Positions 5,299 to 5,934 of a stretch of 5,934 bases of DNA are shown in pieces. The DNA comes from CAMLDH01 sp966250375 (GTDB lineage: Bacteria; Pseudomonadota; Gammaproteobacteria; Burkholderiales; Burkholderiaceae_D). Position numbers and translations under genes: made by a program. The stretch's first letter is position 1. Every line of letters starts with the position of its first letter. The notes below the pieces were generated by a model. That model did no database searches. It saw only the letters and a program-made list of their open reading frames with translations, and was not told the DNA's origin. The stretch is from positions 1 through 5,934 of the forward strand of contig CBINHE010000164.1 in the NCBI GenBank assembly GCA_966250375.1, given 5' to 3'.

Positions 5299-5934
5299 TT
5301 ATCGGAGGCAGAAATGCCGCAGATTGATCATCGTGTAGGCGAGGGTTTTGAACGCGTAGTGCAGTGCACTGATGCGTTCGAAGCGCAACAGCAGACGCTT
5401 GAACTTGTCTTCCCAGGCGAACACGCGCTCGATGGCGCGGAAACGCTCTTTAAAGATAGCGAGATCGAACAACGGCTTGCGGCCGCGTTTGGTGATTTTC
5501 CTGGCGCGCGGATTGGGGTGGATATTGGGCGTCATGCCGCGATTGAAAATGGCTTTGCGGTTTGGCCGACAATCATAGACGCCATCAAGGCTGACCACGC
5601 TGCCGCGTAGCGAGAAGCCGACTGCGCGAGCGATGCGCGCGACCTGCGGCAGCGCGTCGCGCAACAGCGGCGATTCGTTGCGGTTGCCTGGCGCCGTTAC
5701 AAACGGCGCAAGCACATTGCAGTTCCGGTCGCAAAAGGCGACGACCTTGTCGCCCTTGACCTTCTTGTGGCCGCTGAAACCGAGGTTGTCGCCGCCTTTT
5801 TTCGCGGCGGTCGTCGTGCCGTCGCCGTGGATGATGCCGGTGTCGAGCAGATTGGCCGCATGCAGCGCGGCGACCGAACCGGTGAAGATCAAGTCGAAGC
5901 AGCCGTGCGCCTGCCAGTAGCGGAACATCCGGTA
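5250..5934 (-). mobile_element. Second IS5-family insertion sequence, partial (3' part)
   Basis: The transposase frame runs off the right edge of the window, so only the 3' part of this element is present. The left boundary given is approximate: the end must lie left of the stop codon at 5299, and GGCGC-GAT-GCGCC (5259-5271) is a palindrome close by. The element is unrelated in sequence to the IS at 1219-2334. Confidence 0.7.
5299..5934 (-). CDS. IS5-family transposase, N-terminus beyond the window edge
   Basis: The frame is open from the right edge (codons Tyr, Arg, then Met at 5928) to TAA at 5299-5301, so 211 C-terminal residues are visible. The Met at 5928 is probably internal, since the sequence MFRYWQAHGCFDLIF is a typical mid-domain stretch. 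Counting from that Met, D36 in IIHGDGTTTAAKKGG and D115 in VVSLDGVYDCRPNRKAIFNRG are the catalytic aspartates, and E167 in RFRAIERVFAWEDKFKR is the likely glutamate. The C-terminus ALHYAFKTLAYTMINLRHFC is also highly typical of this IS5 subgroup with a DDE_Tnp_1 fold. No stop or frameshift interrupts the visible part. It moves its own element and is not functionally linked to the T6SS genes. Confidence 0.92.
   Translation of the reverse strand, partial: YRMFRYWQAHGCFDLIFTGSVAALHAANLLDTGIIHGDGTTTAAKKGGDNLGFSGHKKVKGDKVVAFCDRNCNVLAPFVTAPGNRNESPLLRDALPQVARIARAVGFSLRGSVVSLDGVYDCRPNRKAIFNRGMTPNIHPNPRARKITKRGRKPLFDLAIFKERFRAIERVFAWEDKFKRLLLRFERISALHYAFKTLAYTMINLRHFCLR

Noticed and set aside
5140..5610. 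156-residue plus-strand open frame
   Set aside because: Most of it is antisense to the conserved transposase; only the first 35-40 residues could belong to a remnant.
1..5934. CRISPR array, tRNA or rRNA genes
   Set aside because: No regularly spaced repeats and no cloverleaf or rRNA-like segments were seen on either strand.

Overview
The window looks like an accessory, rearranged region of a betaproteobacterial chromosome. Order Burkholderiales, perhaps an Oxalobacteraceae-like genome, is my inference; it rests on the GC-rich coding style and on the type VI secretion (T6SS) gene families, not on any marker gene. The visible theme is interbacterial competition: Rhs and T6SS parts, cut up by two different IS5-family insertion sequences.

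Left part (1-1218). The window opens inside a reading frame whose last 89 codons end at 270. It overlaps by ATGA an AT-rich 219-codon gene (267-926). This layout is typical of a polymorphic-toxin C-terminal tip followed by its immunity gene, although neither protein belongs to a family I recognise. Next comes a short decayed piece of Rhs core (966-1102, YD-repeat type), broken by a 2-base insertion. After it lies the start of a small gene with a strong ribosome binding site (1160), cut at its 20th codon by an insertion sequence. Toxin tip, immunity gene, then an orphan Rhs core fragment is the usual layout of displaced Rhs cassettes.

Middle (1219-4362). A complete IS5-family element (1219-2334) has 19-bp terminal inverted repeats (18/19 matching) and an intact DDE transposase. 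No target duplication is visible, so the flanks have probably been rearranged. To its right are two short, coupled or frameshifted reading frames (2361-2875). They lead into an intact 501-codon gene for a membrane-anchored protein (2857-4362) that I tentatively place with the DUF2875/Tla3 group of T6SS lipase adaptors.

Right part (4363-5934). Convergent with that gene is a small single-domain PAAR gene, the T6SS spike tip (minus strand, 4403-4669). Its leader carries a possible extended -10 and a terminator-like hairpin. A gap of about 600 bases (4670-5298) holds no convincing intact gene, only short plus-strand pieces that may be gene remnants. The window ends inside a second, unrelated IS5-family transposase on the minus strand (5299-5934). 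No tRNA, rRNA or CRISPR array was seen.

If the readings are right, PAAR and the DUF2875-like protein are leftovers or working parts of a T6SS effector cargo locus. The Rhs tip and immunity pair is a second competition module beside it, with the two insertion sequences as the likely agents of rearrangement.
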